A stretch of 64,000 bases of DNA, from the NCBI GenBank assembly GCA_031553415.1, contig JAVBLO010000019.1, positions 80,277 through 144,276 on the forward strand, in the 5' to 3' direction. Below, in pieces: positions 46,823-54,322 of this stretch. Position 1 is the first letter of the stretch, and every line of letters starts with the position of its first letter. The DNA is from JAIRVZ01 sp031553415. Its GTDB lineage: Bacteria > Bacteroidota > Bacteroidia > Bacteroidales > Azobacteroidaceae. Both the position numbers and the translations under genes were made by a program. The notes below the pieces were generated by a model. It worked only from the letters and a program-made list of their open reading frames with translations. It did no database searches and had not been told where the DNA came from.

Positions 46823-47626
46823 TTATGCTTTGAATGTATTTAAAAACTCTTCCTTGTAAGCAGGAGAAATTTCAATCTCTGATTTATCTTCTAATAAAAC
46901 ATAACCTCCTGCTGCTTTGTGATATGACTTCACAAAATTTATGTTAATTATATGAGATTTATGAATCCTCACAAAAGGATAAGGCAAAATTTCGGAAAAA
47001 TATTTCAGGAAACGGCAAACCATTTTTTTTGTTCCATCAGAAAGATAAATATCCGTAAAATTCCCATTGCCTTGCAACCGGATGATTTTCTCCATCTTAA
47101 CCACTTCAAATCCACCTAATGTCGGTAAAATAATTTGTCGTCTTTCAGGTTTTTCTTCCCTGAAATTTTCAACAATAATCTTGTTTTTATTGAAGATTTC
47201 ATCTTTCAAAATATGCTGTTGCACTTTATTCACAGCCAGAATCAACTCTTCAATACTAACCGGCTTCAATAAATAATAAGCGGCGCTTTGATTCAGGGCT
47301 TTCAACGAATATTCGGAAAATGCCGTAACGAAGATCGTTTCAAAGCATAAATCCTTGCAACCTTCCAATACATCAAAAGCATTTCCAAAAGGCATTTCCA
47401 CATCAAGGAAAACCAATTGAGGCGCTAATTCGTGCAGCAAAGGAACCGCCTCTTTGGCATTATGCGCCTCTCCCGCTAACTCTATTTGTGGACAATATTT
47501 GGCCAGATAATTTTTCAACGCTTCGCGGGCGGCCGATTCATCTTCTACTATAACACTTCTAATTCCTACCCCTAAATCCCCTAAAGGGGACTTTAAGTGT
47601 GTGAATGACCGTTGTTTTGTATCCAT
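46823..47626 (-). CDS. LytTR-family response regulator with repeat-encoded N-terminus
   Basis: 267 residues from ATG at 47626. The receiver domain starts only at about residue 22 (SVIVEDESAAREAL) and has the phospho-acceptor Asp in LVFLDVEMPFG; a LytTR DNA-binding domain fills about 165-267 (KIIRLQGNGNFTDIYLSDGTK; FVRIHKSHIININFV). A longer frame reaches back to a TTG at 47698. The first 20 or so residues (including LKSPLGDLGVG) are encoded by one arm of an inserted palindromic repeat, which normal LytTR regulators do not have. It pairs with the LytS-like kinase immediately upstream. Target genes are unknown. Confidence 0.9.
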   Translation of the reverse strand: MDTKQRSFTHLKSPLGDLGVGIRSVIVEDESAAREALKNYLAKYCPQIELAGEAHNAKEAVPLLHELAPQLVFLDVEMPFGNAFDVLEGCKDLCFETIFVTAFSEYSLKALNQSAAYYLLKPVSIEELILAVNKVQQHILKDEIFNKNKIIVENFREEKPERRQIILPTLGGFEVVKMEKIIRLQGNGNFTDIYLSDGTKKMVCRFLKYFSEILPYPFVRIHKSHIININFVKSYHKAAGGYVLLEDKSEIEISPAYKEEFLNTFKA

Positions 47627-47677
47627 TGTTAATTCAGGTCTTTTGCTCTCCAAGTCCCCTTTAGGGGATTTAGGGGT
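47568..47677. repeat. Palindromic extragenic-type element with 26-bp perfect arms
   Basis: Two 26-bp arms, 47568-47593 and 47652-47677, are exact reverse complements separated by 58 bp. Each arm also contains a CCCCTAAAGGGG hairpin core. The right arm supplies the stop codon of the kinase gene; the left arm is translated in the response regulator. This type of CCCCTAAATCCCCTAAAGGGG sequence is, from general experience, common between genes in Bacteroidota. Confidence 0.85.
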
Positions 47678-49505
47678 TGGGTATATAAATCTCAACAATT
47701 ACACCATTGTTGTCTTCTTTTTCTTTCATTTCGAAATGAATATCGGTCTTATATAATTGATTCAACAATTCAACGCGCTCATTAATATTTTTCAACCCCC
47801 TTGACTGATGTACTTTCTGATTTTTTGTTTTAATTTCTTTGCTTTTTATCAGTCCGATTCCATCATCATCAATCGTCACAACCAAGCAATTGTTTTTGAG
47901 AGAAAATTGAAGTTTGAGAAAACCTTTTTCTTCTTTATAACGTAATCCATGCCAAATAGCATTTTCCAAATGAGGTTGAATCAACATATTTGGAATTGAT
48001 ATAGTTTCTGTAACAATCGCCTCATCAACAATAATTTCGTAAGAAAATTTGTCGCTGAAACGTAAATATTCCAATTCCAGATATTCCCTCAATTGTTCAA
48101 TTTCTTTATTTAGCTTGATAAAATCCTTGTTGGAATTTTCCATCACATTCCGCATCAGTTTGGAGTAAGAAGTCAGGAATTTATTGGCTTCCAATTCATT
48201 GCTTTGTGCAATAAACTGATTGACACTGTTCAAACTATTGAAGATAAAATGTGGATTCATTTCCCGTCTTAACGATTGCAAAGCAATTTTTTTGTTCTTT
48301 ATTTTATTTGAATACAATGCTTTGGCAATTAACAACAACAAAAGTACCATCAAAAATACCGAAACAATCAGAACTGTATTAAAAGTATTTTTTTCCTGAA
48401 TCAGGCGGTCTTTCAATTCTTTCTCTTTTTCCAACTGTTTGATTTTATCTTCTGTAATCTGGAAAACTTTAGCTTCAATCAATGTGCTGTCGGACTGAAT
48501 AAGTACATCCAATTTTTGAAGGAAATCTTTATACAAATCAATGCTTTGCCTGTAGTTTTTTTCTTTGAGATATTGTTCAGTTAATAATCCCAGACTCTTT
48601 TTCGCGTCAAGCGTGCGCCCTTCACTGATAGCCAAATCATAAGCCTGCTTCAATGATGCGATGCCTTGTTCCTTTTTATCATCAATGAAATAAACATTTG
48701 ATAAAGACTGTAATTGTCCGATTTGCATTTCTACATCAGCATTTTTAGCAGCCTCTTTTACCAGATCCTTATTAATTTCAATAGCTTTATCATATTGTTT
48801 ATCTGCAACATAGACTTCCGCCATTTTATTTTGAATTTTAGCGACTTCAACCTGTTTATCTTCTGTTATCGAATTACTTACATTTGAAAGCGCTTTCTCA
48901 TAATTTTCGATAGCAATGTCCTTTTGGTTCAATTGCATATTAGTTTCCGCCATTTGCTGGTAAACTTCCGCTTTTTCGGAGGCAGTGCCTTTCTTTTCAA
49001 TCAATGAAACATTTTGTTGTATATATTCAGCCTTTTTTTCAGGATTCAAATTATGCTTCACCCGGTTGATATCATTTTCACAAATCTGTTTTTTTTCCTT
49101 GTCATTAGCTGATGCAGCAGCTTCTCCATAAGTTTTGACAGCCTCAGTATATTTTTTTTGCAATTCCAGAACTCTGGCTAATTCGCGGTTGAGGTTATAT
49201 AATTTTTCCCTTTTATTTAGTTTGGAATAAATTTGCTTTGATTTTTTCAGGTATTCTTCTGCTTTGGCATATTCTCCTGTATTAAAAAGTCCTTTTGCCA
49301 AGACTTCATATTCTCCGGCAATCCGCTCTTCATTGGCATCTTCATCCAATGAGCGAGACAATTGGGAAGCCGCTTTATTCACCTTGCTTTTTGACCAACT
49401 CGAGTTTGAGTTATCCTGGGCATAAATCCAATTATAACAAAAAATAAGGAGTAAAGACAGAAAAATATTTAACAGTTTTAATTTCATCAAAATCAACTCT
49501 TTCAT
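47670..49505 (-). CDS. LytS-like sensor histidine kinase with TPR sensor region
   Basis: 611 residues. The second Met (49487) gives an equally good signal peptide. Seven or so TPR repeats fill about 40-330 (AEEYLKKSKQIYSKLNKREKLYNL; AIENYEKALSNVSN), then a coiled coil and one membrane segment (about 373-395, TVLIVSVFLMVLLLLLIAKAL). The kinase region has the His_kinase box MNPHFIFNSLNSVNQFI with the phospho-His and an ATP-binding domain with DDDGIGL and GLKNINERVELL. This TPR-LytS type is common in Bacteroidota and signals to LytTR regulators, here encoded next to it. The last codons (IPNP and the stop) lie in the inserted repeat. Confidence 0.93.
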   Translation of the reverse strand: MKELILMKLKLLNIFLSLLLIFCYNWIYAQDNSNSSWSKSKVNKAASQLSRSLDEDANEERIAGEYEVLAKGLFNTGEYAKAEEYLKKSKQIYSKLNKREKLYNLNRELARVLELQKKYTEAVKTYGEAAASANDKEKKQICENDINRVKHNLNPEKKAEYIQQNVSLIEKKGTASEKAEVYQQMAETNMQLNQKDIAIENYEKALSNVSNSITEDKQVEVAKIQNKMAEVYVADKQYDKAIEINKDLVKEAAKNADVEMQIGQLQSLSNVYFIDDKKEQGIASLKQAYDLAISEGRTLDAKKSLGLLTEQYLKEKNYRQSIDLYKDFLQKLDVLIQSDSTLIEAKVFQITEDKIKQLEKEKELKDRLIQEKNTFNTVLIVSVFLMVLLLLLIAKALYSNKIKNKKIALQSLRREMNPHFIFNSLNSVNQFIAQSNELEANKFLTSYSKLMRNVMENSNKDFIKLNKEIEQLREYLELEYLRFSDKFSYEIIVDEAIVTETISIPNMLIQPHLENAIWHGLRYKEEKGFLKLQFSLKNNCLVVTIDDDGIGLIKSKEIKTKNQKVHQSRGLKNINERVELLNQLYKTDIHFEMKEKEDNNGVIVEIYIPNP

Positions 49506-49654
49506 TTGAGAATGTAAAGTAAATAATTTTCTACATTTTATGCTTCATATTTCACCAACTTAATTTGGGGTTTCACACATTCTTGCCAAAAGCATAATTT
49601 TTTAAGGGCTAATTTTGAGGAGAAAATGATTCAGCCAGTGAACAATTTGAACCA

Positions 49655-49726
49655 AATGAAAAATGAAAAATGGGGCTTACGCCTGATAACAAATAATTTA
49701 CGCCATATAATTTTTCATTTTTCATT
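49655..49726. repeat. 17-bp inverted repeat in the kinase/VWA intergenic region
   Basis: AATGAAAAATGAAAAAT at 49655-49671 and its exact complement at 49710-49726, spacer 38 bp, in the 289-bp gap between divergent genes. It is low-complexity but perfect, and it is AT-rich enough to be a degenerate repeat element or a promoter-region structure. Confidence 0.5.
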
Positions 49727-49794
49727 GTTAATTTTTAATTCGATACGGGTCCAATTGAAAATAACATTAACTAAATAAAAAACAATTATCAGTC

Positions 49795-50940
49795 ATGAAA
49801 AATTTGAAATTATTAAGCATTATGCTTTTTGCATTGATTTTCTGCAATTGCCAACCGGGAAATTCACAGGAAAGAAAAGACAATAGTAAGAAAAATGAAC
49901 CGAAAATCCAGGTAGCAATTCTCTTAGACACTTCTAACAGTATGGATGGATTAATCGACCAGGCAAAATCCCGGCTCTGGAATATTGTAAACACACTCAC
50001 TACTCTAAAATATAAAGGGAAAACACCAGAGATACAAATTGCCCTTTATGAATATGGAAATGACGGTCTATCTTCTAAAACAGGATACATACGCAAAGTC
50101 GCACCACTCACTACCGATTTAGACCTGATTTCAGAAAAACTTTTTGCATTAACAACCAATGGAGGTTTGGAATATTGCGGCGCTGTTATCCAAAAGGCAA
50201 CTCAGCAATTAGAATGGGGTAATAATGATGCCGATATGAGACTGATTTACATCGCCGGGAATGAAGAATTTAACCAGGGAAATGGCAATTATAAAGAGGC
50301 TATTCGCAGTTCATTGGCAAAAAATATTTATGTCAATACCATTTATTGTGGAGGATATGACCAGGGAATCCGTGAACTTTGGAAATCTGGAGCTGATGCA
50401 GGAAAAGGCAAATACTTCAATATCAATTCTGACGAACAAGTATTGTTTATATCAACTCCTTATGATGACAGAATTGCAGCTTGCAATGAACGGCTTAATA
50501 AAACTTATATCAGTTATGGAGCAGCAGGAACTGCAAAACAAAGGAATCAGGTAGCACAGGATGCAAATGCACAGAAAATGTCGTCTTCCAATTACGCGGA
50601 ACGGGTTGTAAGCAAGTCTAAATCTGTTTACAAAAACGATTCCTGGGATTTGGTAGATAAAACAAAGAATGATTCAAAAGCTCTATCTTCCATCAAAAAA
50701 GAAGAACTACCCAAAGAACTTCAAAACAAATCAACAGAAGAACTGAATGCCCTTATCGCTCAAAAATCTAAAGAAAGAGAAGCCATTCAGAAAGAGATAG
50801 ATATATTAGCTAAACAAAGGCAGGCATATATTGATGCCGAAACTAAGAAATCTGGTAAAGGAAATGATGATTTAGGTAAAGCAATCAACTCTTCTATCCT
50901 GGCTTTCGCAAATACCCTTGGATATCAGGTTGAAAATTAA
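49795..50940 (+). CDS. VWA domain protein, secreted or lipoprotein
   Basis: 381 residues with an N-terminal hydrophobic signal ending in a cysteine pair (FCNC, residues 17 and 19), a weak lipobox. The VWA domain (about 37-235) has an intact MIDAS start, Asp45-x-Ser-x-Ser in LLDTSNSMDGLI, a second-strand Thr/Gly (TTNGG) and IYIAGNEEF for the later ligand. The C-terminal 130 residues are lysine- and glutamate-rich and form a coiled coil (about 310-350). It probably binds a metal-dependent protein partner in the envelope. Neighbours give no functional clue. Confidence 0.88.
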   Translation: MKNLKLLSIMLFALIFCNCQPGNSQERKDNSKKNEPKIQVAILLDTSNSMDGLIDQAKSRLWNIVNTLTTLKYKGKTPEIQIALYEYGNDGLSSKTGYIRKVAPLTTDLDLISEKLFALTTNGGLEYCGAVIQKATQQLEWGNNDADMRLIYIAGNEEFNQGNGNYKEAIRSSLAKNIYVNTIYCGGYDQGIRELWKSGADAGKGKYFNINSDEQVLFISTPYDDRIAACNERLNKTYISYGAAGTAKQRNQVAQDANAQKMSSSNYAERVVSKSKSVYKNDSWDLVDKTKNDSKALSSIKKEELPKELQNKSTEELNALIAQKSKEREAIQKEIDILAKQRQAYIDAETKKSGKGNDDLGKAINSSILAFANTLGYQVEN

Positions 50941-50964
50941 TAGATGGTTTTAAAAAATTCATAC

Positions 50965-50997
50965 TACCTTTGCAAAATAACATGCTATTTGTGCAAA
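50965..50997 (+). promoter_or_regulatory. -7 box and overlapping palindrome, likely autoregulatory site of the LacI-type gene
   Basis: TACCTTTG at 50965-50972 is an exact TAnnTTTG match 30 nt before the start codon. Overlapping it is an imperfect inverted repeat with arms TTTGCA (50969-50974) and TGCAAA (50992-50997), covering the expected transcription start. LacI-family regulators often bind such palindromes in front of their own gene. Confidence 0.5.
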
Positions 50998-51001
50998 TCC
51001 A

Positions 51002-52066
51002 ATGAATTCTATTCCTGAAAAAATAAAAATTAAAGATATTGCCGAAAAAGCCGGGGTTTCTCCGGGAACGGTCGACAGGGTATTACACAAACGGGGCAAT
51101 GTGTCTGAAGCTTCACGAAAGAAAGTTGAAGAAGTGCTGAAACACATTAATTATACACCTAATGTATACGCCAGCGCATTGGCTTCCAAGAAAACATTCT
51201 CCCTTTTAGCTGTAGTTCCGAGATATTTTCCGGGCGATTATTGGGAAAAAATAGAATCAGGAATAACTAAAGCTGCCCGTGAAATTGTTGATTTCCGGGT
51301 ATCTATCGACATCATTTATTTCGACCAATATAAAATTGAATCATTTTGCCAAACCATGGAAAGGGTTCTCAAAGATTCACCCGACGGGGTGTTGCTGACT
51401 CCTTCCCTGAAATCGGTTACTTATGATTTTACTTGTAAACTGGAACAAAAGAAGATTCCTTATGTTTTCATAGACTCTTTCGTTGAGGAAGCTCATCCAC
51501 TGGCTTATTTCGGACAAAATTCCCATCAAAGCGGGTATTTGGGAGCAAAATTATTGTTCACTCAAAAGTCAGATTTGCAGGAAATTGCCGTATTCAGTTT
51601 TTTTCATATCGGGCAGAAACCTTCCAACCAGATTAGTATGCGTATGGCCGGATTCAGCGAATATGTAATGGAAAAACGTACCGGTTGCAAATTACACCGG
51701 GTTACTCTCAATGCAGAAAATCCTGACCAAAATGAAGAAACAATGCATAATTTGTTTTTCAATAACAAAGGAATTGACGGAGCTATTATTTTTTCATCGA
51801 GAGCCTATATTGTCGCCAACTTTTTAAAGAAACATAACCTGAAGCATATTACATTTTTAGGATATGACTTGTTGGATAAAAATATAGTCCGGCTAAAAGA
51901 TAACACCATTTCTTATCTGATAGCACAACGTCCTGAAGAGCAAGGCTATAAAGGAATTAAGGCTTTGAGTGATTATTTGGTGTTCAAAAAACAGATAAAT
52001 CAGGTTAACTATACTCCCATCGATATTTTGACACAGGAGAATATTGATTTTTACTTAGAGTTTTAA
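51002..52066 (+). CDS. LacI-family transcriptional regulator
   Basis: 354 residues. Residues 6-55 are a LacI helix-turn-helix (IKIKDIAEKAGVSPGTVDRV and the hinge helix YTPNVYASALASK), followed by a periplasmic-binding-protein-like ligand domain (FSLLAVVPRYFPGDYWEKIE; DGVLLTPSL; DGAIIFSSRA; ITFLGYDLLDKN; AQRPEEQGYKGIKAL). The YFPGDYWEKIE opening of the ligand domain matches regulators usually tied to sugar uptake in Bacteroidota, but no sugar genes lie next to it, so it may act at a distance. It is convergent with trpB2. Confidence 0.92.
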   Translation: MNSIPEKIKIKDIAEKAGVSPGTVDRVLHKRGNVSEASRKKVEEVLKHINYTPNVYASALASKKTFSLLAVVPRYFPGDYWEKIESGITKAAREIVDFRVSIDIIYFDQYKIESFCQTMERVLKDSPDGVLLTPSLKSVTYDFTCKLEQKKIPYVFIDSFVEEAHPLAYFGQNSHQSGYLGAKLLFTQKSDLQEIAVFSFFHIGQKPSNQISMRMAGFSEYVMEKRTGCKLHRVTLNAENPDQNEETMHNLFFNNKGIDGAIIFSSRAYIVANFLKKHNLKHITFLGYDLLDKNIVRLKDNTISYLIAQRPEEQGYKGIKALSDYLVFKKQINQVNYTPIDILTQENIDFYLEF

Positions 52067-52067
52067 T

Positions 52068-52133
52068 AAATGTGCCAATAATTTAATATGCCAATGTGCC
52101 AATTTTTCAGAAATCTATTTTATTGGCACATTT
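52068..52133. terminator. TGTGCCAAT inverted repeat acting as bidirectional terminator
   Basis: Perfect 14-bp arms at 52068-52081 and 52120-52133 with a 38-nt loop that holds more TGCCAAT copies. It fills the gap between the convergent regulator and trpB2 genes and touches the trpB2 stop. The repeat unit is shared with 31082-31146. Confidence 0.6.
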
Positions 52134-53500
52134 CATACAAGTTTCTCCAACTTACTCACATTCGACTTAATCACTTCTTCGCTTAATTCGTAGTTAGTCA
52201 AATCATCCGATAAATAAGCATCGTAAGCAGTCATATCTATCAAACCGTGACCAGACAGGTTGAAAAGGATTGTTTTCTGTTTACCTTCTTCCTTGGCTTT
52301 CAATGCTTCGTTGATCGTAGCTGCAATGGCATGACATGATTCGGGAGCCGGTATGATTCCTTCCGCCTGAGAAAATAATATCCCAGCCTTGAATGAATCC
52401 AATTGTTTGATATCAACCGCCTCTATCAGATTGTCCTTTTTTAATTGGCTGACAATTGTTCCTGCCCCATGATAACGTAAACCTCCTGCATGAATGTGCG
52501 CGGGTGAGAAATCATGTCCTAAGGTAAACATTGGTAAAAGTGGTGTATAACCTGCTTCATCACCAAAATCGTATTCAAAAACTCCACGGGTTAATTTAGG
52601 ACAAGATGCCGGTTCTGCAGCAACAAACCGCGTATTTTTTTCTCCTGATAATTTATGACGAAGGAAAGGGAATGAAATTCCGGCAAAATTAGAACCTCCA
52701 CCAAAGCAAGCCACTACCACATCAGGATATTCTCCTGCCATTTCCATTTGTTTTTCGGCTTCTAAACCGATAACCGTTTGATGCAAAGCCACATGATTAA
52801 GTACACTCCCCAACGTATATTTGCAATTGGGAGTTTGCATGGCTAATTCTACTGCTTCAGAAATAGCTGTTCCTAAACTTCCCTGATAATTCGGATGTTC
52901 TGTAAGAATTTTTCTTCCGGCTTTTGTTGACATAGAAGGTGAAGCAATCACCTGAGCACCGAATGTTTGCATGATTGAACGGCGGTAAGGCTTTTGTTCA
53001 TAGCTTATTTTTACCATGTAAACAGCCAGTTCCAATCCGAAAGCTTTAGCGGCATACGATAATGCTGCTCCCCATTGTCCCGCACCGGTTTCTGTTGTAA
53101 TGTTTGTAACACCTTCTTTTTTGCAGTAATAGGCTTGTGCCAATGCCGAATTCAATTTATGCGAACCAACCGGACTGACACTTTCATTTTTGAAATAAAT
53201 ATGTGCCGGCGTATCCAAGGCTTTTTCCAATCCATAAGCCCGTACAAGTGGGGTCGAACGATAATTTTTATACAATTCCCTGACTTCTTCCGGAATTTCG
53301 ATAAACTTGTCGGTCTGATTCATTTCCTGGTCAGCCAATGCTTTGGCAAAAAGAGGATATAAATCTTCCGCTTTCAATGGTTGTTTGGTTCCGGGATTTA
53401 ACATCGGAAGTGGCTTATTTTTCATATCTGCCACAATATTATACCATGTTGTTGGGATTTCTCTCTCCGGCAAAATAAATCTTTTCGTTTTCGTACTCAT
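52133..53500 (-). CDS. trpB: Tryptophan synthase beta chain, TrpB2 type
   Basis: 455 residues, the longer TrpB2 form rather than the roughly 395-residue TrpB1. PLP-binding Lys115 in GSHKLNSA, substrate loop ETGAGQWGAAL, the phosphate-binding glycine loop ACFGGGSNFAG, and the C-terminal LFNLSGHGLIDM. It condenses indole with serine to make tryptophan. TrpB2 enzymes are often encoded apart from trpA and may salvage free indole; no other trp gene lies nearby. Upstream is a leader peptide with three consecutive Trp codons and a terminator hairpin, so expression is controlled by tryptophan supply through attenuation. Confidence 0.95.
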   Translation of the reverse strand: MSTKTKRFILPEREIPTTWYNIVADMKNKPLPMLNPGTKQPLKAEDLYPLFAKALADQEMNQTDKFIEIPEEVRELYKNYRSTPLVRAYGLEKALDTPAHIYFKNESVSPVGSHKLNSALAQAYYCKKEGVTNITTETGAGQWGAALSYAAKAFGLELAVYMVKISYEQKPYRRSIMQTFGAQVIASPSMSTKAGRKILTEHPNYQGSLGTAISEAVELAMQTPNCKYTLGSVLNHVALHQTVIGLEAEKQMEMAGEYPDVVVACFGGGSNFAGISFPFLRHKLSGEKNTRFVAAEPASCPKLTRGVFEYDFGDEAGYTPLLPMFTLGHDFSPAHIHAGGLRYHGAGTIVSQLKKDNLIEAVDIKQLDSFKAGILFSQAEGIIPAPESCHAIAATINEALKAKEEGKQKTILFNLSGHGLIDMTAYDAYLSDDLTNYELSEEVIKSNVSKLEKLV

Positions 53501-53556
53501 AAGTTTAATTTTTAATCATTTATTTATTGTTCGATCGAATTTTTGGCAATAAAAAA

Positions 53557-53580
53557 ACCGCAGGAGTGGATTCCTACGGT
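53557..53580 (-). terminator. trp attenuator (intrinsic terminator in the trpB2 leader)
   Basis: 9-bp stem with one G-U pair (arms 53572-53580 and 53557-53565 on the minus strand), a 6-nt loop, then an uninterrupted T run (53556-53551). It lies 57 nt before the trpB2 start and 49 nt after the leader peptide stop, so terminating here would silence trpB2. Confidence 0.9.
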
Positions 53581-53626
53581 TTATATTTTTTATTGAACTA
53601 AAAACATACGCAATGGAGCATCCACC
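53566..53626 (-). promoter_or_regulatory. Antiterminator pairing in the trpB2 leader
   Basis: GTGGAT (53625-53620, minus strand) plus a following TCC can pair with ATCCAC (53571-53566) and the GGA just before it, 9 bp with a 2-nt bulge. The second partner lies in the terminator loop and stem, so this pairing would block the terminator. The first partner starts 3 nt beyond the leader peptide stop, where a ribosome finishing the peptide would cover it. Confidence 0.75.
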
Positions 53627-53628
53627 TT

Positions 53629-53679
53629 TTAAGATCGATACAGCCACCACCAATTTTTAGATACAACGATATTTTTCAT
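53629..53679 (-). CDS. trpL: trp leader peptide
   Basis: A 16-codon open frame, MKNIVVSKNWWWLYRS, with AGAG just upstream of the ATG. Three consecutive TGG codons in so short a peptide, directly before an antiterminator and terminator and then trpB2, are the classic signature of ribosome-mediated attenuation. When charged tRNA-Trp is scarce the ribosome should stall at WWW, let the antiterminator form and permit trpB2 transcription. The exact promoter upstream is unclear; TATAATTG at about 53709-53716 on this strand is one mismatch from TAnnTTTG. Confidence 0.9.
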   Translation of the reverse strand: MKNIVVSKNWWWLYRS

Positions 53680-53765
53680 CTCTTTTTTATAACTATTTGT
53701 TACAATTATAGCACAAAGAAAAACAATTATTTTTTAAATACCAAAGAAAAAAGTAATATTTTAAA

Positions 53766-54089
53766 TTAAAAATCATTTGCAAAATCAAAGACTGGTCTTA
53801 TTCTTTCCTGAATACCATTATCATTATTGAAATGTATATTTTTGATAACAACTTCCATATCATTACTTTCCATCTTATATTCAACTCTGCAAATATCATC
53901 AATATCTACAAAATTTCTATTCTCTACGATGTATGTATCTAAAATATTTATTTGAGATAAACATTTTAGTATTCTTGAATAATGATAAGCTCTTCGGTGT
54001 ATATCATTGTTATTTTGAGTACCAATATAATTTTCAAAATAGTTATTTATGGTTTGGCTGGATTTGGGTGATAAAACAATTTGAATCAT
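53766..54089 (-). CDS. Putative RelE/ParE-like toxin
   Basis: 107 residues, basic at the N-terminus (SPKSSQTINNYFENYIGTQN) with a core ILKCLSQINIL and IDDICRVEYKMESNDMEVVIKNIHF, which resembles the helix-then-sheet arrangement of ParE/RelE-fold toxins. No diagnostic motif is strong. Its start overlaps the stop of the 59-residue gene upstream (ATGA), the usual antitoxin-toxin arrangement. Assignment rests on gene order and predicted fold. Confidence 0.5.
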   Translation of the reverse strand: MIQIVLSPKSSQTINNYFENYIGTQNNNDIHRRAYHYSRILKCLSQINILDTYIVENRNFVDIDDICRVEYKMESNDMEVVIKNIHFNNDNGIQERIRPVFDFANDF

Positions 54090-54265
54090 ATAGAAAATCC
54101 TCTTGATTTAATATAATCCTCTAATTTAATTCCATTTTCGAACTCTCTTCTATCTTCAGGAGTAAATCCTTTGATAATTTGAGGCCTTTCTATTTTTCCT
54201 TCTGCTATCAACCTCTCCTGTTCTTCTTTCAGCCTGCCTATTTCTTCGTAAGTTAATTCTTTCAT
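54086..54265 (-). CDS. Short putative antitoxin partner
   Basis: 59 residues, beginning MKELTYEEIGRLKEEQERLI and ending LEDYIKSRGFSI. The first half is a charged amphipathic helix. The reading frame is supported by the 4-nt overlap with the following gene. It is small and highly charged, as expected for an antitoxin that binds the protein encoded at 53766-54089. No DNA-binding motif is recognised. Confidence 0.6.
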   Translation of the reverse strand: MKELTYEEIGRLKEEQERLIAEGKIERPQIIKGFTPEDRREFENGIKLEDYIKSRGFSI

Positions 54266-54322
54266 GTCACTTTTGATTTTATAGTTATATACATATACAA
54301 AAGTACAAATAATATTGAAACC

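Noticed and set aside
47627..47698. TTG start extending the LytTR regulator
   Set aside because: It lies inside the kinase gene and the inserted repeat arm; ATG at 47626 is the first plausible start.
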